Origin: Candidatus Neomicrothrix sp. UBA7884
Lineage (GTDB): Bacteria > Actinomycetota > Acidimicrobiia > Acidimicrobiales > MedAcidi-G1
Length of the DNA: 47,269 nt
NCBI GenBank assembly: GCA_002501135.1
Contig: DLRQ01000008.1
Location: 1-47,269, forward strand
Direction of reading: 5' to 3'
The notes below the pieces were generated by a model that saw only the letters and a list, made by a program, of their open reading frames with translations, was not told where the DNA came from and did no database searches. Numbering within the stretch: position 1 is the stretch's first letter; each line of letters begins with the position of its first letter. This document shows positions 16,378-24,668 of the stretch, in pieces. Both the position numbers and the translations under genes were made by a program.

Positions 16378-17401
16378 TCTGGTTCTGGCAATTGAGACCT
16401 CGTGTGACGAGACCGCCGCCGCCGTGGTGGAGGATGCGCGGGTGGTGCGCTCATCGGTCGTCAGCAGTCAGGTTGACCAGCACGCCAGGTACGGAGGAGT
16501 GGTTCCCGAGGTTGCCAGCCGTGCACACGTCGAGTTGCTGGTGCCGGTCGTTGCCGAGGCGATGGTTGCAGCCGGGGTCGAGGGCCGTGATCTTGCGGCC
16601 GTGGCGGCCACCACCGGCCCGGGCCTGGTCGGCTCGCTGCTGGTGGGGGTGAGTGCCGCCAAGGCACTGTCGCTTTCGTGGGATGTTCCATTCGTTGCGG
16701 TCAACCACCTCGAGGCCCACCTCTACGCGGCTCTTCTCGAGGAGCCTGACCTGGAGATGCCCATGGTCGTCCTGTTGGTCTCTGGTGGTCACACGATGCT
16801 GGTCGTCATGGAGGATCACGGTCGGTACAGGCTGCTCGGGTCGACGCTCGACGATGCCGCCGGTGAGGCCTTTGACAAGGTGGCCCGCTACCTGGGTCTC
16901 GGTTACCCGGGGGGACCGGCTGTTGACCATTTGGCTGTCGACGGTGACCGGTCGGCGTTTCCCTACCCGCGTGCACTCGTCCAGGAGAACCCGGCGACCC
17001 TGGCCGACGACCGGCGCTATGCGTTCTCGTTCAGCGGGCTGAAGACGGCTGTTGTGAACCACCTCCGGTCCGATCCTGATGTGCCGACAGCCGATGTAGT
17101 TGCCTCCTTCCAGGAGGCGGTGGTGGATGCCCTCGTTGCCAAGACCCGGTGGGCGATCGAGGAGACCGGTGTGAGGGCCGCCTGTCTGGGTGGTGGCGTG
17201 GCAGCCAATTCCCGCCTGCGGGAACGGTTCGTCGAGGTCTGCGATGATGCAGGTGCGCGGGCGTTCCTGCCTCCGCCTGCGATGTGCACCGACAACGCCG
17301 CGATGGTTGCTGCGGCGGGCTGGTGGCAGTTCAGGCGTGAGGGACCCAGCCCGCTCGACACCGGTGCCGATCCGAACCTGGGTCTGAACCTGATCGGCTA
17401 G
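16370..17401 (+). CDS. tsaD: tRNA threonylcarbamoyladenosine transferase TsaD
   Basis: TsaD transfers threonylcarbamoyl from its AMP ester to A37 of ANN-decoding tRNAs. ATG 16370 (MSDLVLAIETSCDETAAAV) follows GGGGGTGGTGA; an in-frame ATG at 16355 is less family-like. The product is 343 residues. Metal ligands are H113 and H117 in NHLEAHLYA. Other signatures are GVVPEVASRAHVE, TTGPGLVGSLLVGVSAAKAL, VSGGHTMLV, LDDAAGEAFDKVAR and CLGGGVAANSRLRE. It is the last gene of the t6A unit; 75 bp separate it from the CIRCE operator. Confidence 0.98.
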   Translation: MSDLVLAIETSCDETAAAVVEDARVVRSSVVSSQVDQHARYGGVVPEVASRAHVELLVPVVAEAMVAAGVEGRDLAAVAATTGPGLVGSLLVGVSAAKALSLSWDVPFVAVNHLEAHLYAALLEEPDLEMPMVVLLVSGGHTMLVVMEDHGRYRLLGSTLDDAAGEAFDKVARYLGLGYPGGPAVDHLAVDGDRSAFPYPRALVQENPATLADDRRYAFSFSGLKTAVVNHLRSDPDVPTADVVASFQEAVVDALVAKTRWAIEETGVRAACLGGGVAANSRLRERFVEVCDDAGARAFLPPPAMCTDNAAMVAAAGWWQFRREGPSPLDTGADPNLGLNLIG

Positions 17402-17477
17402 GTGGGTCGGCAGTCTCCGATGGGCTCTGGCGAAACCCCGCCCGCCACGTTGTGGGCCACACCACCCACCCCTATCG

Positions 17478-17504
17478 TTGGCACTCGTCCAAGGAGACTG
17501 CTAA
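17478..17504 (+). promoter_or_regulatory. CIRCE operator (HrcA binding site) upstream of groES
   Basis: TTGGCACTC (17478-17486), a 9-base spacer, then GACTGCTAA (17496-17504). The CIRCE consensus is TTAGCACTC-N9-GAGTGCTAA, so each arm has one mismatch. It ends 22 bp before the groES ATG. A possible promoter, TTGTGG (17450-17455) with TATCGT (17473-17478), would overlap the operator, as expected for HrcA repression. hrcA itself is not in the window. Confidence 0.88.
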
Positions 17505-17526
17505 CCGCCAATTGGAGGCGTTTTCT

Positions 17527-17817
17527 ATGAATCTTCAACCACTTGAGGACCGCATCGTGGTCCGCCCCAGCGAGTCCGAGGAGACCACGGCCAGCGGCCT
17601 GGTCATACCCGATACAGCCAAGGAGAAGCCCCAGCAGGGCGAGGTCCTGGCCGTCGGTCCCGGTCGTCGTTCCGACCAGAGCGGTGAGCTCGTCCCGATG
17701 GATGTAGCCACCGGCGACACCGTCGTCTACAGCAAGTACGGCGGCACCGAGATTGCCGTTGCCGGCGAGGACCTCTTGATTCTCAACGCCCGCGACGTGC
17801 TGGCAATCGTCAAGTAG
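17527..17817 (+). CDS. groES: Co-chaperonin GroES
   Basis: GroES is the lid of the GroEL folding chamber; the product is 96 residues. The start is ATG 17527 (MNLQPLEDRIVVRP), chosen over an in-frame GTG at 17452 because it matches the family N-terminus and follows GGAGG with 8-nt spacing. The mobile loop EETTASGLVIPDTAKEKPQQG that docks on GroEL is present, as is GPGRRSDQSGE, the roof loop region. It is controlled by the CIRCE element just upstream and runs into groEL after 6 bp. Confidence 0.98.
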   Translation: MNLQPLEDRIVVRPSESEETTASGLVIPDTAKEKPQQGEVLAVGPGRRSDQSGELVPMDVATGDTVVYSKYGGTEIAVAGEDLLILNARDVLAIVK

Positions 17818-17823
17818 GCGCCC

Positions 17824-19485
17824 ATGTCAAAGATCCTGAAGTTTGACGAGGAGGCCCGTCGCGGCCTTGAGGCCGGCGTGAACAAGCTGGCCGACGCAGT
17901 GAAGGTGACCCTCGGCCCGCGTGGTCGCAACGTCGTGCTCGACAAGAAGTTCGGTGCACCGACCATCACCAACGATGGTGTGTCCATCGCCCGTGAGGTC
18001 GAGTTGGAGGACATCTTCGAGAACATGGGTGCCCAGCTGGTGAAGGAGGTCGCCACCAAGACCAACGACGTCGCCGGCGACGGAACCACGACAGCCACGG
18101 TGCTGGCACAGGCACTGGTCCATGAGGGCCTGCGCAACGTGACCGCCGGTGCCAACCCGATGGGCCTCAAGCGTGGCATCGAGAAGGCGACCCGTGCGGC
18201 CGTTGACTCCATCGCCGAGCAGGCCGTTCAGGTCGATGACTCCAAGGAGCAGATCGCCAACGTGGCAGCCATCTCGGCAGCCGACGAGGCGATCGGGTCC
18301 GTTATCGCCGATGCCATCGACAAGGTCGGCAAGGACGGTGTCGTTACCGTCGAGGAGTCCAACACCTTTGGCATGGACCTTGACTTCGTGGAGGGTATGC
18401 AGTTCGACAAGGGCTACATGTCGCCCTACTTCGTGACTGATCCCGAGCGCCAGGAGGCCATCCTCGAGGACCCGTACATCCTGTTCAACCAGGGCAAGAT
18501 CAGCTCTGTCCAGGACATGCTGCCGGTACTCGAAAAGGTCATGCAGGCAGGTCGCCCGCTCCTGATTGTCGCAGAGGACATCGAGGGCGAGGCCCTGGCA
18601 ACTCTGGTGGTCAACAAGATCCGCGGCACCTTCAACTCGGTGTCGGTGAAGGCCCCCGGGTTCGGCGAGCGTCGCAAGGCGATGCTCCAGGACATGGCGA
18701 TCCTCACCGGCGGCCAGGTTGTTGCCGAAGAGGTCGGCCTGAAGCTCGATGGTGTGACCCTCGACATGATGGGCACCGCCCGCAAGGTCGTTATCACCAA
18801 GGACGACACCACGATCGTCGAGGGCGCAGGCGACACGGCCGATGTGGATGCCCGCATCACCCAGATCAAGCGTGAGATCGACGAGACGGACTCCGATTGG
18901 GACAGCGAGAAGCTCCAGGAGCGGCTGGCCAAGCTGGCCGGTGGTGTTGCCGTCGTTCAGGTCGGTGCTGCCACCGAGGTCGAACTCAAGGAGAAGAAGC
19001 ACCGTATTGAGGACGCCCTCTCGGCTACCCGTGCGGCCATCGAGGAGGGGGTTGTCGCCGGTGGCGGCACGGCCCTGATCCGGGCACGCGGTGCCGTGGC
19101 TGAGGTGGCAGAGGGCCTGTCCGGAGACGAGGAGACCGGCGCCCGCATCCTGCATACAGCTCTGGTGGCTCCGGCACGGCTGATCGCCGACAATGCCGGC
19201 CTTGAGGGATCCATCATGGTCCGCGAGGTTGAACAGGCATCAGGCACAACCGGCCTCAACGCGCTGACCGGCGAGCTCGAGGATCTGGTTGCCGCAGGCA
19301 TCCTTGATCCGGCCAAGGTGACCCGTGCTGCGCTGCAGAACGCGGCGTCCATTGCTGCTCTACTCCTGACCACCGAGGCTGTCGTTGCCGACAAGCCTGA
19401 GCCTCCGGCAGCAATGCCGGCTGGCGGCGGCATGGATCCCATGGGCGGCATGGGAGGTATGGGCGGTATGGGCGGAATGATGTAA
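17824..19485 (+). CDS. groEL: Chaperonin GroEL
   Basis: The 60-kDa chaperonin, 553 residues, starting at ATG 17824 six bases after groES. ATP-site motifs VTLGPRGRNVVLDKKFG and NDVAGDGTTTATVLAQ are intact, as are the apical FDKGYMSPYFVTD segment and the C-terminal equatorial VVAGGGTALIRA region. The tail ends in repeated GGM units (MGGMGGMGGMGGMM), the Gly-Met type that lines the chamber of the main housekeeping GroEL, unlike the His-rich tail of mycobacterial GroEL1. A strong terminator follows. Confidence 0.99.
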   Translation: MSKILKFDEEARRGLEAGVNKLADAVKVTLGPRGRNVVLDKKFGAPTITNDGVSIAREVELEDIFENMGAQLVKEVATKTNDVAGDGTTTATVLAQALVHEGLRNVTAGANPMGLKRGIEKATRAAVDSIAEQAVQVDDSKEQIANVAAISAADEAIGSVIADAIDKVGKDGVVTVEESNTFGMDLDFVEGMQFDKGYMSPYFVTDPERQEAILEDPYILFNQGKISSVQDMLPVLEKVMQAGRPLLIVAEDIEGEALATLVVNKIRGTFNSVSVKAPGFGERRKAMLQDMAILTGGQVVAEEVGLKLDGVTLDMMGTARKVVITKDDTTIVEGAGDTADVDARITQIKREIDETDSDWDSEKLQERLAKLAGGVAVVQVGAATEVELKEKKHRIEDALSATRAAIEEGVVAGGGTALIRARGAVAEVAEGLSGDEETGARILHTALVAPARLIADNAGLEGSIMVREVEQASGTTGLNALTGELEDLVAAGILDPAKVTRAALQNAASIAALLLTTEAVVADKPEPPAAMPAGGGMDPMGGMGGMGGMGGMM

Positions 19486-19506
19486 CGGTCCCTCGGGATA
19501 GTTCGA

Positions 19507-19544
19507 CCGGGAGCCGGGCCGCAGGGCCCGGCTCCCGGCGTTTT
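19507..19544 (+). terminator. Rho-independent terminator of groESL
   Basis: A perfect 14-bp stem (19507-19520 with 19525-19538) closed by the loop GCAG is followed by CGTTTT. It starts 21 bp after the groEL stop. Confidence 0.92.
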
Positions 19545-19556
19545 GGGCGGCACCGG

Positions 19557-19562
19557 TACCCT
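19557..19562 (+). promoter_or_regulatory. -10 box (TACCCT) upstream of Nudix gene
   Basis: TACCCT lies 6 nt before an ATG at 19569, the same geometry as the leaderless genes elsewhere in the window. Confidence 0.45.
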
Positions 19563-19568
19563 CGGTGC

Positions 19569-19622
19569 ATGGAACCACCGGTTTACAACGACGTTGGCCT
19601 GACGGCTCCGACAGCGTGGTGA
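19569..19622 (+). other. 17-codon leaderless ORF, or true N-terminus of the Nudix protein split by a 1-nt indel
   Basis: The ATG sits where transcription should start. The peptide MEPPVYNDVGLTAPTAW ends in TGGTGA, whose GTG is an in-frame start of the Nudix gene (19619). Either this is a short leader peptide coupled to the Nudix gene by a 3-base overlap, or a single base was lost here and the peptide is the Nudix N-terminus. The sequence alone cannot decide. Confidence 0.4.
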
Positions 19623-20308
19623 ACAGGCGCCCCGGTCGGGGGCCCCAGGTGATCCGCCGCCCCGACGGCTGGACTGAGGGTGGACCAGCACCGTGGGCCG
19701 GCCTGGCTGACCGGACTCCCACGATCACGGATCTATCGCTGGCCCTGTCCCGCCATGAGCCGGTACCCGTAGATCGCAGCGAGGTTCAGGCACCTGAGCG
19801 GACCTCGGCCGTGCTGGTGCCCCTCTACGAGGCCGACGGCGACGCAACTGTCGTGCTCACCCGCCGGTCACCTGCTCTGCGTTCACACAGCCACGAGGTG
19901 AGCTTTCCGGGGGGTGGCCACGAACTCGACGACACCGACCACTGGTCCACCGCCCTCCGGGAGGCACACGAGGAGATCGGCCTTGACCCTGCGCTCCCGA
20001 CCTGTCTGGGGGAGCTTGACAGGTGGATGACCGTGGGTAGCCGCAGTTGGATCCACGCATACGTGGCTGAACTCGCCGACATCCCTGAACTGGTGCCGGA
20101 CCCTTCCGAGGTCGAGCTGATCCTGCACGTTCCCCTCGTCGACCTGCTCGATGACGGGGTGTTCAGCGAGGAATTCTGGCCGATCGAAGGGAACGTCAGG
20201 ACCGTCACGTTCTTCGAGTTGACAGGCGACACGGTCTGGGGTGCCACGGCCGCGATGCTGCGCCAACTGCTCTGCCTGGGTGTGGGTGTCACAGACCCGC
20301 AGCAGTAG
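19619..20308 (+). CDS. Nudix hydrolase, CoA-pyrophosphatase-like
   Basis: A Nudix-fold pyrophosphohydrolase of about 229 residues. The core has TSAVLVPLYEADGDATVVLTRRSPALRSHSHEVSFPGGG followed, after a longer loop, by ALREAHEEIGL, the Nudix box; the R-S-x-x-L-R-x-H-x-x-x-x-S-F-P-G-G pattern is typical of the NudL/CoA diphosphatase group. The start is uncertain: GTG 19619 overlaps the stop of the short ORF, while GTG 19565 in the same frame lies only 2 nt from the -10 box and seems unlikely. No Shine-Dalgarno sequence supports either. The substrate (CoA or another nucleotide) is inferred from the family. Confidence 0.85.
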   Translation: MNRRPGRGPQVIRRPDGWTEGGPAPWAGLADRTPTITDLSLALSRHEPVPVDRSEVQAPERTSAVLVPLYEADGDATVVLTRRSPALRSHSHEVSFPGGGHELDDTDHWSTALREAHEEIGLDPALPTCLGELDRWMTVGSRSWIHAYVAELADIPELVPDPSEVELILHVPLVDLLDDGVFSEEFWPIEGNVRTVTFFELTGDTVWGATAAMLRQLLCLGVGVTDPQQ

Positions 20309-20311
20309 GGT
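20306..20311 (+). promoter_or_regulatory. -10 box (TAGGGT) for the decarboxylase gene
   Basis: TAGGGT begins with the TAG stop codon of the Nudix gene and lies 6 nt before an ATG at 20318, the probable transcription start. Confidence 0.5.
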
Positions 20312-20317
20312 CCGACG

Positions 20318-20365
20318 ATGTTTCCTGGGCCACTTTCGACCGGAGTGGATAGTCGTGCCGGCTGA
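20318..20365 (+). other. 15-codon leaderless upstream ORF overlapping the decarboxylase start
   Basis: MFPGPLSTGVDSRAG begins at the predicted transcription start and ends 8 nt inside the decarboxylase gene in another frame. If translated, it would compete with or couple to initiation at GTG 20355. No homology is recognised. Confidence 0.3.
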
Positions 20366-21764
20366 GCCACCAAGCCACCTCACCCCCGAGGAGTTCCGTG
20401 CCGCCGGGCACGCAACCATCGACTGGATCGTCGACTATCTGGCCGGTATCGAGGGCCAGCCAGTGTCCCCGGGGGTTCAGCCGGGCCAGGTTCGTGCATC
20501 CCTGCCCGACACGGTTCCAGAGACCGGCGAACCCTTCGCCGACCTGTTGGCCGACGTCGAGCGTCTGATCGCCCCGGGCATCACCCAGTGGCAGCACCCC
20601 GGCTTCTACGGCTACTTCCCGGGCAACTCGTCGCCCCCGGCTGTTCTGGGTGAGCTGCTTTCTGCCGGCTTCGGCGTGCAGGGAATGCTTTGGTCCACCA
20701 GCCCCGCATGTACCGAGTTGGAGAGCCACGTGCTCGACCTGCTGATCGATCTGTGTGGCCTGCCTGACCGGTTCAGGTCGGACGGCCCGGGTGGTGGCGT
20801 AATCCAGGATTCGGCCTCCTCGGCGTCGCTGTGCGCCGTGCTGGCAGCCCGTGACCGGGCCGGAGGAGCAGCGGCTCTACCCGATCTGCGTGTCTACACG
20901 TCGAGCCAGTCGCACTCCTCGATCGAGAAGGACGTGCTTGTGGCCGGCTTTGGTGCCGACCAGTTGCGTTCAATAGACACCGACGACGACTACGCCATGG
21001 ACCCGGTTGCCCTGCGGGTGGCGGTTGAGGCCGATGTGGCCGCCGGCCTGATCCCGTGTCTGGTCGTGGCAACCGTCGGCACGACGTCGTCTGGGGCATT
21101 CGACCCTCTTCCCGAGATCGCCGAGGTGGCCACGGCCGCCGGCGCCTGGCTGCACGTGGACGCGGCGTGGGCCGGCTCGGCCGCTGTGTGTCCCGAGTAC
21201 CGGGGGATGCTGGCCGGTCTCGAGCACGCGGACAGCTACGTGTTCAACCCGCACAAGTGGCTGCTCACCAACTTCGACTGCAGCGCCTTCTTCATTGCCG
21301 ACAGGAAACCCCTGCTCAACTCACTGTCCGTGCTCCCCGAGTACCTGCGCAACACCGTCAGCGATTCTGGAGATGTCATCGACTACCGGGACTGGCAGGT
21401 TCCCCTGGGCCGGCGGTTCCGGTCCCTGAAACTCTGGTTCGTGCTGCGCAGTTACGGCGTCGAGGGCCTGCGAGCCCACATACGCCACCACGTCGAGGCC
21501 GCTGAGCGGCTGACAGGGCGAATTTCGTCGAATCCACGGCTGAGGCTCGCCGCACCGGTGTCGTTGGCGCTGCTGTGCTTTTCCCACGTTGACGGTGACG
21601 CCGCCGGCGAGGAGCTGCTGGCAGCCCTGAACGCAACCGGAGAGGTCCTGCTCACCCACACCAGGCTGTCAGACCGTCACGTCCTGCGTGTGGCCATTGG
21701 CGGAAGCCGGACCACCTCTGACCATGTCGACAGGCTGGCCGACCTCCTCGACGAGCTGGCCTGA
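20355..21764 (+). CDS. PLP-dependent group II decarboxylase (aromatic-L-amino-acid decarboxylase type)
   Basis: A fold-type I PLP enzyme that would decarboxylate an aromatic amino acid. The start GTG 20355 follows GGAGTGG at a suitable distance and begins just ahead of LTPEEFRAAGHATIDWIVDYL, the family N-terminus. The product is 469 residues. Active-site features are HPGFYGYFPGNSSPPAVLGEL, a QDSASSA segment, HSSIEKD (the cofactor-stacking His), HVDAAWAGSA and NPHKWLLTNFDCS with the PLP lysine at 301. The substrate (Tyr, Trp, Phe or DOPA) cannot be assigned. It sits alone between a Nudix gene and guaB3, so context gives no pathway. Confidence 0.93.
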   Translation: MPAEPPSHLTPEEFRAAGHATIDWIVDYLAGIEGQPVSPGVQPGQVRASLPDTVPETGEPFADLLADVERLIAPGITQWQHPGFYGYFPGNSSPPAVLGELLSAGFGVQGMLWSTSPACTELESHVLDLLIDLCGLPDRFRSDGPGGGVIQDSASSASLCAVLAARDRAGGAAALPDLRVYTSSQSHSSIEKDVLVAGFGADQLRSIDTDDDYAMDPVALRVAVEADVAAGLIPCLVVATVGTTSSGAFDPLPEIAEVATAAGAWLHVDAAWAGSAAVCPEYRGMLAGLEHADSYVFNPHKWLLTNFDCSAFFIADRKPLLNSLSVLPEYLRNTVSDSGDVIDYRDWQVPLGRRFRSLKLWFVLRSYGVEGLRAHIRHHVEAAERLTGRISSNPRLRLAAPVSLALLCFSHVDGDAAGEELLAALNATGEVLLTHTRLSDRHVLRVAIGGSRTTSDHVDRLADLLDELA

Positions 21765-21870
21765 GCAGGCGGCACGTAGCTGTCGGAGACGGTGTGGCTG
21801 GGCCTCTGACCCGTCCGATCGGCCGCTAAGGTCTGCTCTTTCCACCTGGCAGATGAAGGGCCGGTGACAC

Positions 21871-23034
21871 ATGGCTGAGATCGAGATCGGCATGGGCAAG
21901 AGTGGTCGTCGGGCGTACGGGTTCGACGACATCGCAATCGTGCCCAGTCGCCGTACCCGCGACCCCGAAGACGTCGACATCAGCTGGCAGATCGACGCCT
22001 ACAGGTTCGACCTTCCCCTGATGGCATCGGCGATGGACGGCGTTGTCAGCCCCGCCACTGCAATCGAGGTTGGCCGCCTCGGCGGTGTGGGTGTGCTCAA
22101 CCTTGAGGGCCTGTGGACCCGCTACGACGATGCCGATGCCGTGCTCGCCGAGATCGCCTCGCTTCCAGTCGAACAGGCCACCCAGCGGATGCAGGAGCTC
22201 TACCAGGCACCCGTGAAGCCCGAGCTGATCACCGCCCGTATCAGTGAGATCAGGGAGGCCGGGGTCGTGGCGTGTGCGTCGGTCACCCCGCAGCGGACCG
22301 AGGCATATCTTGACAACATCCTCGCCGGCGAGCTCGACATCCTGGTCATTCAGGGAACGGTCGTGTCCGCAGAGCACGTGTCGACCACGGTCGAGCCGCT
22401 GAACCTGAAGACCTTCATCCGAAAGCTCGACATTCCGGTGATCGTCGGCGGCTGCGCCACCTACAAGGCAGGCCTGCACCTGATGCGTACCGGTGCCGCC
22501 GGCATCCTCGTCGGAGTCGGTCCCGGCCACGCCTGCACCACCCGGGGCGTACTCGGCCTGGGCGTGCCCCAGGCAACAGCCATAGCCGATGTCCGGGCGG
22601 CACGGATGCGCCACCTCGATGAGACCGGCGTCTACTGCCATGTGATCGCCGATGGAGGTATGGCCACAGGCGGAGACATCTCCAAGGCAATCGTCTGTGG
22701 TGCGGACGCCGTCATGGTCGGCTCCCCGCTCGCAGCCGCCTCCGAGGCACCGGGACGGGGCTACCACTGGGGAATGGCCACGTTCCACCCGACCCTGCCC
22801 AGGGGTGCCCGTGTCAAGACCGACACGAGGGGCACGCTCAGCGAGATACTCCTCGGCCCAGCCAGGGAGAACGACGGTCGCCTGAACCTGTTCGGCGGCC
22901 TGCGAACCTCGATGGCCACCTGTGGCTACCTCGACATCAAGGAGTTCCAAAAAGCCGAGGTGATGGTGGCTCCGGCGCTCCAGACCGAGGGAAAGTCGCT
23001 GCAGAAGTCCCAGGGCGTGGGGATGGGGCACTGA
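21871..23034 (+). CDS. guaB3: GuaB3 family IMP dehydrogenase-related protein
   Basis: A TIM-barrel protein of the IMPDH/GMPR family, GuaB3 subgroup, found in actinobacteria and cyanobacteria. The product is 387 residues and lacks the CBS pair of ordinary GuaB. The catalytic loop GVGPGHACTTRGVLG holds Cys222, aligned with the thioimidate cysteine. The N-terminus YGFDDIAIVPSRRTRD and the segment IADGGMATGGDISKAIVCGADAVMVG are typical. It starts at ATG 21871 after a 106-bp gap that contains TAAGGT. Ordinary guaB, which usually precedes it in actinobacteria, is not in the window. It is followed by guaA, as expected for GMP synthesis or recycling. Confidence 0.95.
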   Translation: MAEIEIGMGKSGRRAYGFDDIAIVPSRRTRDPEDVDISWQIDAYRFDLPLMASAMDGVVSPATAIEVGRLGGVGVLNLEGLWTRYDDADAVLAEIASLPVEQATQRMQELYQAPVKPELITARISEIREAGVVACASVTPQRTEAYLDNILAGELDILVIQGTVVSAEHVSTTVEPLNLKTFIRKLDIPVIVGGCATYKAGLHLMRTGAAGILVGVGPGHACTTRGVLGLGVPQATAIADVRAARMRHLDETGVYCHVIADGGMATGGDISKAIVCGADAVMVGSPLAAASEAPGRGYHWGMATFHPTLPRGARVKTDTRGTLSEILLGPARENDGRLNLFGGLRTSMATCGYLDIKEFQKAEVMVAPALQTEGKSLQKSQGVGMGH

Positions 23035-23058
23035 CCCTGACACCATGAGCACCGGTCC

Positions 23059-24630
23059 ATGACAGGGGTCTCAGACTCCATAGGCGGTGCCGCAGCAGCG
23101 ACCGATCGCATCCTGGTGGTCGACTTCGGTGCCCAGTACGCGCAGCTGATAGCCCGGCGGGTACGCGAGGTGAACGTGTTCAGCGAGATCGTCCCGCATG
23201 ACATCTCGGCAGCTGACCTGGCGGCCCGCAGGCCCACGGGAATCATCTTCTCCGGCGGCCCCGCCTCGGTGCACGTCGAGGGGGCGCCACGGATCGACCC
23301 CGGTGTCTACGGCCTCGGGGTTCCGATTCTCGGTATCTGTTACGGGGCGCAGTTGATAGCCCACCAACGGGGCGGCACGGTTGGGCGCAATGAGAGGGGC
23401 GAGTACGGCCGAACCGACATGACAGTCACAGATCCCGGGGTGCTGCTTGCCGATGCAGGAAGCGGGGTGCACGGGGTCTGGATGAGCCACTTCGACGCCA
23501 TCACGGTTGCACCCGACGGTGCCTCGGTGACGGCATCATCTGCCGACGCCCCCGTGGCGGCGTTCGAAGCTCCCGGGCAGGGTCTCTACGGGGTCCAGTT
23601 CCACCCCGAGGTTCATCACACGCCGTGCGGACAGGATCTTCTTGCCCGGTTCGTCCACGAGGTGTGTGCCTGTGCCGGAGACTGGAACATGGCTTCCATA
23701 ATCGAGTCGTCGGTGGCGGCAATACGCGAGCAGGTGGGCACCGGCAGGGCCATCTGCGGTCTCTCAGGCGGTGTCGACTCGGCAGTGGCCGCAGCGCTCG
23801 TCCATGAGGCGATAGGTCATCAGTTGACCTGTGTGTTCGTTGACACCGGGCTGATGCGTTCCGGCGAGGGCGAACAGGTCGTCGAGACCTTCCAGAAGAC
23901 ACAGGGGATCGAGCTGATCCACATTCGGGCGGCCGACCGGTTCTTTGCAGGCCTGGCCGGTGTGACCGAACCCGAAGCCAAGCGGAAGGTAATCGGCGAG
24001 CTGTTCATCCGCATCTTCGAGGGGGCTGCGGGGGGCATCGAGGACGCACGCTTCCTGGTGCAGGGGACGCTCTACCCCGATGTCATCGAGTCGGGCACCG
24101 GGCATGCCGCCAAGATCAAGAGCCACCACAACGTCGGAGGTCTGCCCGATGACATGGACTTCGAGCTGGTGGAGCCCCTGCGCAACCTGTTCAAGGACGA
24201 GGTCCGGTCGGTGGGCAGCCAGCTGGGTCTGCCCGACGAGATTGTCATGCGCCAGCCGTTCCCGGGCCCCGGGCTCGGGGTACGCATCATCGGTGAGGTG
24301 ACACCTGAGACTGTTGGTGTGCTCCAGGCTGCCGACCTGATCGTCCGTGAGGAGTTGCACAGTGCCGGTCTCGAGCGTGAGATCTGGCAGGCGTTCGCCG
24401 TGCTTCCCGACATCCGGTCTGTCGGGGTCATGGGCGACGAGCGCACCTACGCCCGCCCGGTGATCATTCGGGCGGTCTCCAGCGAGGACGCCATGACCGC
24501 CGACTGGGCACGCCTCCCATACGACCTTCTCGAGACCATGTCGAGTCGCATCATCAACGAGGTGGACGGCGTCAACAGGGTCGCCTATGACATCACGTCA
24601 AAACCCCCCGGAACGATCGAGTGGGAGTAG
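23059..24630 (+). CDS. guaA: GMP synthase (glutamine-hydrolysing)
   Basis: GuaA aminates XMP to GMP using glutamine and ATP. The product is 523 residues from ATG 23059. The class I amidotransferase domain shows ILVVDFGAQYAQLIARRVRE, the nucleophile Cys94 in GICYGAQ, and the HPEVHHT histidine-glutamate pair. The ATP-pyrophosphatase domain shows the PP-loop SGGVDS. The C-terminal dimerisation domain shows QPFPGPGLGVRIIGE and ends in KPPGTIEWE, the universal GuaA terminus. It lies 24 bp downstream of guaB3. Confidence 0.98.
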   Translation: MTGVSDSIGGAAAATDRILVVDFGAQYAQLIARRVREVNVFSEIVPHDISAADLAARRPTGIIFSGGPASVHVEGAPRIDPGVYGLGVPILGICYGAQLIAHQRGGTVGRNERGEYGRTDMTVTDPGVLLADAGSGVHGVWMSHFDAITVAPDGASVTASSADAPVAAFEAPGQGLYGVQFHPEVHHTPCGQDLLARFVHEVCACAGDWNMASIIESSVAAIREQVGTGRAICGLSGGVDSAVAAALVHEAIGHQLTCVFVDTGLMRSGEGEQVVETFQKTQGIELIHIRAADRFFAGLAGVTEPEAKRKVIGELFIRIFEGAAGGIEDARFLVQGTLYPDVIESGTGHAAKIKSHHNVGGLPDDMDFELVEPLRNLFKDEVRSVGSQLGLPDEIVMRQPFPGPGLGVRIIGEVTPETVGVLQAADLIVREELHSAGLEREIWQAFAVLPDIRSVGVMGDERTYARPVIIRAVSSEDAMTADWARLPYDLLETMSSRIINEVDGVNRVAYDITSKPPGTIEWE

Positions 24631-24668
24631 GCGACGTCCCTTCCGACGCGGCTGCGTCATCGGTGGCC

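Noticed and set aside
17827..19155. 442-codon open frame on the minus strand opposite groEL
   Set aside because: It is a mirror of groEL codon bias in high-G+C DNA, shows no family motif, and overlaps an undoubted gene.
21826..23052. 408-codon minus-strand open frame opposite guaB3
   Set aside because: Antisense shadow of guaB3; no domain features.
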